A stretch of 64,000 nt of DNA, from contig OX352772.1 in the NCBI GenBank assembly GCA_947095535.1, positions 37,963,445 to 38,027,444 on the forward strand, written 5' to 3'. Positions 58,580 through 64,000 of this stretch are shown here, one piece after another (the first letter of the stretch is position 1; every line of letters begins with the position of its first letter). The notes beneath the pieces are model-generated. The model was not told the origin of the DNA, did not search any database, and worked only from the letters and a program-made list of their open reading frames with translations. This DNA is from Poecilobothrus nobilitatus. Lineage: Eukaryota; Arthropoda; Insecta; Diptera; Dolichopodidae. The position numbers and the translations under genes were made by a program.

Positions 58580-58900
58580 TTAAAGGGAAGGAAGCATGAA
58601 GGGTGTGGCGAAAATGGCGGGAAGACGCGGAGTTTAGCAGAATATGGAAAATTGTTTGAAACCTGTTGAAAATATTCGGATTTTACAGTCGGCTACAAAA
58701 TCAAGGTTATACACCTTCCTAATTCATAATCGCACGCATATGCAAATGCAGAACTCATCTAGATTTTTTTCCCAGAATAATAGTTTTGGAATTTGAATTA
58801 GAAATAAAATCTAACGCGAAATTTCGCGAACTAGGCTTTATCGTTCAGTGCATTTTGGAAGTTGGGTAGCTATTAGGTCTTATTGCTATAAGCTTTATTG
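58580..58900. promoter_or_regulatory. CpG-richer, promoter-like island
   Basis: This patch has several CpGs in a window that has few. It contains AAAATGGCGG at about 58611 (the YY1/Pho-type motif is ATGGCGGC-like), GACGCGGAG, and a perfect 14-bp palindrome CGCGAAATTTCGCG at 58815-58828, which contains E2F-like TTTCGCG in both orientations. TTCAGTGC at about 58843 resembles an arthropod initiator. The hypothetical frame at 58259-58576 reads away from it on the minus strand. The motifs are short and the promoter reading is inference. Confidence 0.3.
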
Positions 58901-60735
58901 TACCATGCCTCTATTTTCATGTATCTCAATCTAAAATTAAGTAAAGAAAAACTAAGTAAAATTTCATTTTAATCTAAAGAACAAAAAATCTTTATTAAAA
59001 TATTTTTCCAATATATTTTCCAATTATTACCTCTGAAGTTTACCAAAAAACTAAAAATTTATTCTTGTTTACTTTGATATCTCTTTTTTTAACCACATTT
59101 AAATTATATAAGGTTTAATAAAAAAAAAAAAAGGCTAGTAAACAAAAGCTATAACCCTTAACTAATACTTCGTTAAATAAAACTTTCACTTTTACGACGA
59201 TACTCTATTTTATAACCACAAACAGAATAATAATAATAATAACAAAAAAAACTTTTGGAGTAATTTGCACAATTTCTATTTTCATGAAAAAAAAAAACAA
59301 AACTTCTGTTGCTTCATTAATCATTTTTTTTTTATTTCCGGTTCATTCTGATTCCAAACCCAATCTATTCAAATAAATCAAATAAATAACAGACCAGATA
59401 AAATTTTTCCAAAAGCAAAAAAAAAAAAATACATTTAACATGGCTAAGAAAATGTAATAAAGTTAGAATAATAGAAAGAGATAGAGTGAGTAATATAAAA
59501 AAAATAAAGAACAACAATCAACTTAAATAAATTTTAACTATTAATTCATAGAATATAACTTTCTCTTTCTTACATTTAGACTGGGTAGAAATCAAAAAAA
59601 CAGATTTTTTTTTTTGTTTTTTTTTTAAATTACACGATATTTTAAAATCTGCATTTTAATAAAAAAATTTGATTTCTGACAAACTTTTTAAAATTTTTTT
59701 TTTTTTTTTGAAGGAAACAAGAAAGAAAAACAAAAAAAAAAGAAATAAAAAAGATCAAAAATATAAATTTGAATATCTGTAATTGACAGACGATTTTAAA
59801 TTGGATTTTCATGTAAGAAAGAAAGATTGGCAACAAATTACAAAAACAAAAACAAAAAAAAAACAAATAGGGTTGAACAAAACTTTTGTTAAAAGGAAAT
59901 GTTCTAGAAAAAAAAAATCAAGAAAAAGAAATGAAAATAAAAAAAAAACAGAAAGTCAAGAGAAGTTAATTAATTTTTATTATAAAATTTATTTTGATGA
60001 GTCTAGAAAAATGACAAAAAATGGTCGAATAAAAACTTTTATACTAGTAATTAAATGAAAATTATTATTTATTTTTGTTTTTGCTTCTTTTTGATTTTTT
60101 TTGATTTCTTGCTTTTAACTTTTTGATTCTTTTGCTAAAGGACGAAACATGATCCATTACAATTCATTTAAAAATGTAAAGATTTTTAAAGAAAAAATTA
60201 AATTTATTCTAATTATGATTAAGTGAATAGCTATTCAAATTGAAGATGGGAAAAATTTATGTTTGGCAGATCATTAATGTGATAAAGGAAATTAAACAGT
60301 GAAAACAAAAGGTGACCGCTGAATAGTGCTCAAGAAATGCAAAAAAAAAGGTTGTCATTTAATCTAAATAATTTTAAAGACCTACAGCTTATATCAGTTT
60401 TGTGGTAATTTGCCTTTATTTTTAGTAAAGTACACATTAAATGTTTAATATTACTTTAAACGCAAGATTCAAGCTTGTCTGTCATTATTTTTGTTTAACC
60501 CTTGCAGAATTTTGTGACCTTAGATTTTGTACGAACATCTCTAAATTAGCAACTCATATTAAAATTTCAAAAATGGAATTTTTGAATAACTATTGATTAA
60601 AATCTTTTAAAAAAGTTTTTATTTTTCGCTTTTATATGCTTAAAACACTTGTTGCAATAAGATTTAAAACGATACTTATAGCTCTCACTCACCAAGTGTT
60701 AATAATGCAGGTTAAAAATTAAATACATTATCTAC
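58901..60735. other. AT-rich non-coding stretch
   Basis: Contents are an AAT triplet run near 59226-59243 and dense A/T runs. The frames at 59642-59866 (minus) and 59783-60058 (plus) overlap each other and are Phe- and Lys-rich. No gene or mobile element is recognised. Confidence 0.55.
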
Positions 60736-60739
60736 AGTT

Positions 60740-60930
60740 AAGAGGTAACCTAGTGGGTAAGAGCATATGAAATACGTTGTAAACACCGTGGATGTGTGGG
60801 TTCGAATTCCACACACGTCGTAAGAATAAATCATCTTTACTTTTACAACCCCGTTTGAAAAGGTTTTACAACCCCGTCTGAAAACCTGTTTAATTTGCTT
60901 GCCACATGTGGCAAGGGTTATTCACAAAAA
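60740..60930 (+). mobile_element. tRNA-derived SINE (family S) with internal duplication
   Basis: The head has GGTAACCTAGTGGGTAAGAG (box A region), GCATATGAAATACGTTGTAA and GTGTGGGTTCGAATTCC (box B), then CACACGTCGTAAGAATAA. In the body, TTTTACAACCCCGT(T/C)TGAAAA occurs twice in tandem (near 60841 and 60863), a change not seen in other copies. GCCACATGTGGC, a perfect palindrome at about 60901, stands where other copies have the CACATTTATGTG hairpin. An A-rich tail follows. Confidence 0.8.
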
Positions 60931-62465
60931 AAAAAAATAATTTACAGGTACTAAGTTGAAACACATTACATCATCTACTAAGAATATTACCTTTAAACCA
61001 AAAAAAGATTTACATTTACATAATAAAAATCATATACATATTTAATAAAATCAATTCTAATTTTAAATTCATTTTAATTTTACAACATTAGTATTAATGG
61101 TATTAAACATTTTCATAAAATAAATAAATATTTAAATAATCGATTAAATTACTAAACTAATTAATCTTTAATAAAGTAAATTATAAATATATTTTGCTTT
61201 ATTATTCTTACATTATATAAACATTAATAATATTATATTTCCACTGTTTAACGCCATTAATTTAATACAATTTTTTCTTTTTGTTTTAAGTGTCAAAAAT
61301 GACATGAGTTTATTTATGCGTCACAATTAATCTGACAGTTGAAATATAAAGCAATTTCCTTAAAAGGTTATTTATTATATTTTTAAATAAATATGCTTAA
61401 ATCTATATAATATTATGTTATAATATATACATATATACCTAATGGTAAACATAATATATAAGATATATATATGTATATATAAATTTATTACTATAAGGAA
61501 AGAATTTAATTAGTATAATGCAAATAAACATAAAAATGGAAATAAATTTTAAAAAACAGTTTTGTTCTTTTTTGTATTTCAAAGTACAGCTAATGCAAAA
61601 TGAAATAATCATTAAAGATAGATTTACAGTTTTCAATACTTTTAATAAAATGTCTTCCAAAGAAGAAAATCTTACTGTGTTAAAACGATTGATCTTTATG
61701 GCTAATCATAAGACAAAACCATAATAAGAAATTTGGTGTCCGATAATTTTATATTTTCTCTCACTCCACGATCTTTTTACAATCTTATATTTTTCATATC
61801 ATTGCACAATTTGTAACAAAAGTATTTTGCTACCATTTCGCGCTTAGACTTGTTTATACTTGTTTGAATGACAACCATAAAATAAAATTATGACTGCATG
61901 GGTATTGAAATCCTCATCGGAGCTAGTTATATATGCATTATCTGTGAGAAATGTTAGATTATTAACAAAGTTGGAAAAGCGAAAACGTTTCATTATTTAC
62001 GATTATTTAGGTACAAATTGAAAAATATTTCTTTCACAACGGCAATTTTAATAATTTAAAAAGGATTTTTCTATTTAAATTATTCGAATCTTCATGATTA
62101 GCAAAATTTGCTGAAGACAGCTGTCAAATGTAATTTTAAGAAAAAGACAGCTGTGAAATCTCATTTATAGCTGTTTTTAATATAACGTAATATATTTGAC
62201 AGATATGAAAGACAAAAAAAAATTAAAAATATTGTGCAGATTTAAATTTAACATCTTTAATCGGGACACCTTTATTTACAACAATGAGTTTTTTTTTTTA
62301 ATTAAATTATGATATAAAATAATATATTATAATCACTCTTAATTTAAAATAAGAGTGATAATAGCAAAAGGATTTAGTTTTTGGAAATGATAATACAAAA
62401 AATTTGTTTTAAGATCACAAAGTTTTTAGCATTGAAAATGATTAGATGTATGGTCGGTAAACTAG
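60931..62465. other. AT-rich non-coding stretch
   Basis: The region is AT-rich. AGACAGCTGT(C/G)AAAT occurs twice near 62115 and 62146, with ATTTGACAGATATGAAAGAC in roughly the opposite sense near 62191, hinting at an eroded inverted-repeat element. The frames at 61439-61724 on both strands are not credible. Confidence 0.5.
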
Positions 62466-62560
62466 AAAATGTGTGTCGGAAATATGAGTTATGGAAATGT
62501 GACGGAAATGTGTAACAAGTAACGGAAATACCAGAGATGGAAATGTGTGGTGCTAAATGT
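62466..62560 (+). repeat. Clustered GGAAATGTG motifs
   Basis: CGGAAATATGAG, TGGAAATGTGAC, GGAAATGTGTAA, CGGAAATACCAG and TGGAAATGTGTGG follow one another at irregular intervals. This is a degenerate short tandem cluster. Confidence 0.55.
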
Positions 62561-62565
62561 GAGAC

Positions 62566-62964
62566 CGAGACTCACATCAATTATCAGGCCATGAAATGCA
62601 GAGAGTAAAAGCTTAATAAGATGCCAGCTTTTAACAAATTTACACGCAGAATTATGGAAAAAAATAGGGGGCCGGCTATAAATCTTGAAATAACACAAAA
62701 ACCATTTACTTTATTCAATTTGGTCTAAAGAGAAAATTAAAGTCGCATCTTTTTTACATAATTCATTAAAGAAAAATATTTTAAAATATAATATTTTCAT
62801 TCATAAATATCCATTTAAAACATTGTCTTCCTCTAAATTTTTTATTTCAAAAGCTTCTTAAGATAAATTACCTCAAAATCGTAATAGTATACGTAGAGAC
62901 TACTTTCATACTTTAAAATTTTGTACACGCTTATATGGCTATAATCGAGACTCACATCAATTAT
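62566..62964. repeat. Perfect 19-bp direct repeats 380 bp apart
   Basis: CGAGACTCACATCAATTAT is present at 62566-62584 and again at 62946-62964. A perfect 19-bp match at this distance is unlikely by chance. It could be the target-site duplication of a roughly 361-bp insertion (62585-62945), or the remains of a local duplication. The enclosed DNA has no SINE head and no readable LINE frame. Confidence 0.7.
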
Positions 62965-63227
62965 GAAATTATTCATACGCGCTGTAGTGAGAATCGATTG
63001 CAATTCTCTCACAACTACATTCGTGTATTTTCAGTTATTGGCCTGTTTACTTAGGTCTTAGGGTGGGTAGTTACAATTAATGACCGCGTTCCGGAGAATC
63101 TAGCGCTATATTGAATTGCAGCGGAAGATTTTTGTTTATGAAATTAAATTAGTAAAGTCATTTTCAATGATACCGTCGTTCGCGTTATTAGGAAAGACTG
63201 TTAATTTTTTTTTTAGTATATTACCTT

Positions 63228-63350
63228 CACAGCTTTTCCTTTTCAGACGTGGCTATAAATGGTGTAAGGGGGAATTATTCTTACAACGTGTGTAGGACTC
63301 GAACCCACACTCTCTTGGTGTTTAGAACGTGTTTCATACGCTCGCCTCCC
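63228..63350 (-). mobile_element. tRNA-derived SINE (family S), partial
   Basis: On the minus strand the head is weak (GGAGGCGAGCGTATGAAACA), then ACCAAGAGAGTGTGGGTTCG with AGTCC (box B), CACACGTTGTAAGAATAATT, CCCCCTTACACCATTTATAGCC and ACGTCTGAAAAGGAAAAGCTG. The 3' hairpin block and tail are missing. Box A is lost or eroded. Confidence 0.75.
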
Positions 63351-64000
63351 ATTTGCAAATACAAATATTAAAAGATAATCATTTTCATGATCAAAGTGCC
63401 TTATATTTTTGGTTACACATGTTTTGAAGTAGTCTATACTTATGATACAATTATTAGATAAATTTAAAGAATTAATGTCATTAATTAAAATTTACTTAAA
63501 CTTAAAAGTTAAAACAAATTTAATAGTATTCAAAAAGTTCTCCATTACGTTTTTATAAGTTAAAATCATAAGTCTGAAACTTAGCTTTTATTATAGTTAA
63601 ATTCGAATTCGACAATAAAAAGATTTCGGATCACATATTACCAATTACCTTTATAAATAAATTATAATTTTTTGAAATTGCTTTTAAATTGTTTTTAAAT
63701 GAGTGAAAAAATAAACCCTGTATATATGTTTTAATAATAAAAAATAAATTCAATTTATTGAAATCATAATAGTAAAATCACTTACAAAAAAGGCACAAAA
63801 AAAAAAAAAATTAAAAATTAACTATACTTTAACAATTTTTTAATTCAAAAGTTATGTTCCGGAACCTCAATTTTTTTCTTTTTTTCTGAAATAAAACAAC
63901 AATTTCAATAATGGCAATTTTATTTTAAATTTGATAACGAAAAAAAAATAAAACTAATAAGAAAAAAAAAACTTTCTTTAAAAAAAGAGAAAAAAAACAA
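63351..64000. other. AT-rich non-coding stretch without recognised features
   Basis: The window ends in poly(A)- and poly(T)-rich DNA with no gene, repeat family member or hairpin above background. Confidence 0.55.

Noticed and set aside
59642..60058. Overlapping frames on both strands (74 and 91 codons)
   Set aside because: Both derive from the same A-rich and T-rich runs and are mirror shadows.

Overview
The window is a gene-poor, very AT-rich stretch of animal nuclear DNA. It has long A/T homopolymer runs, tRNA-derived SINEs, scattered 3' remnants of LINE retrotransposons and several families of short inverted-repeat elements. These features together exclude a prokaryote or an organelle. 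Motifs such as TACATATGTATGTATGTG, ACTCGTAC and GTACGAGTA resemble intergenic and intronic DNA of flies, so an insect, perhaps a dipteran, is the best guess. No diagnostic gene confirms this. I find no intact protein-coding gene, rRNA, functional tRNA or CRISPR array. The window is most likely an intron or intergenic region.

The most distinctive component is a repeat family here called family A. Four well-preserved copies lie at 290-1602 (+), 19706-20525 (+), 34278-35112 (-) and 46186-46952 (-), with an old relic at 24400-24880 (-). All share fixed ends, a GGAC tetranucleotide array of varying length near the 3' end, a 3' terminal hairpin and no visible target-site duplication. Copy 1 carries a 477-bp internal duplication that the other copies lack. 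A Helitron-group non-autonomous element (HINE-like) is the best-fitting but unproven class.

Two inverted-repeat elements stand out: a 335-bp element bounded by TTAA (9640-9974) and a 764-bp foldback-like element with a second inverted repeat nested inside it (17526-18289). One tRNA-derived SINE family has about ten copies across the window. Three of them have clear target-site duplications, and one variant lies in a fresh 282-bp tandem duplication (56694-57248). A second SINE-like family (29545, 39545) keeps a cloverleaf-like fold with compensated base pairs. A third lies at 35607-36000.

LINE C-terminal remnants, each broken by stops or frameshifts, lie at 8462-8815, 11578-11725, 32106-32300, 45341-45782 and 52270-52860 (-). 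Two further decayed open regions (26825-27137 and 48899-49162) look protein-derived but I cannot name them. The only promoter-like place is a CpG-richer island at about 58550-58900, next to a 105-codon minus-strand frame starting at 58576. It has ATGGCGG-type, GCGAAATTTCGC and initiator-like motifs. This is the one candidate for a real gene start, and it is weak.

The rest is low-complexity AT-rich DNA with short tandem repeats and hairpins. Nothing here amounts to a multi-gene system.
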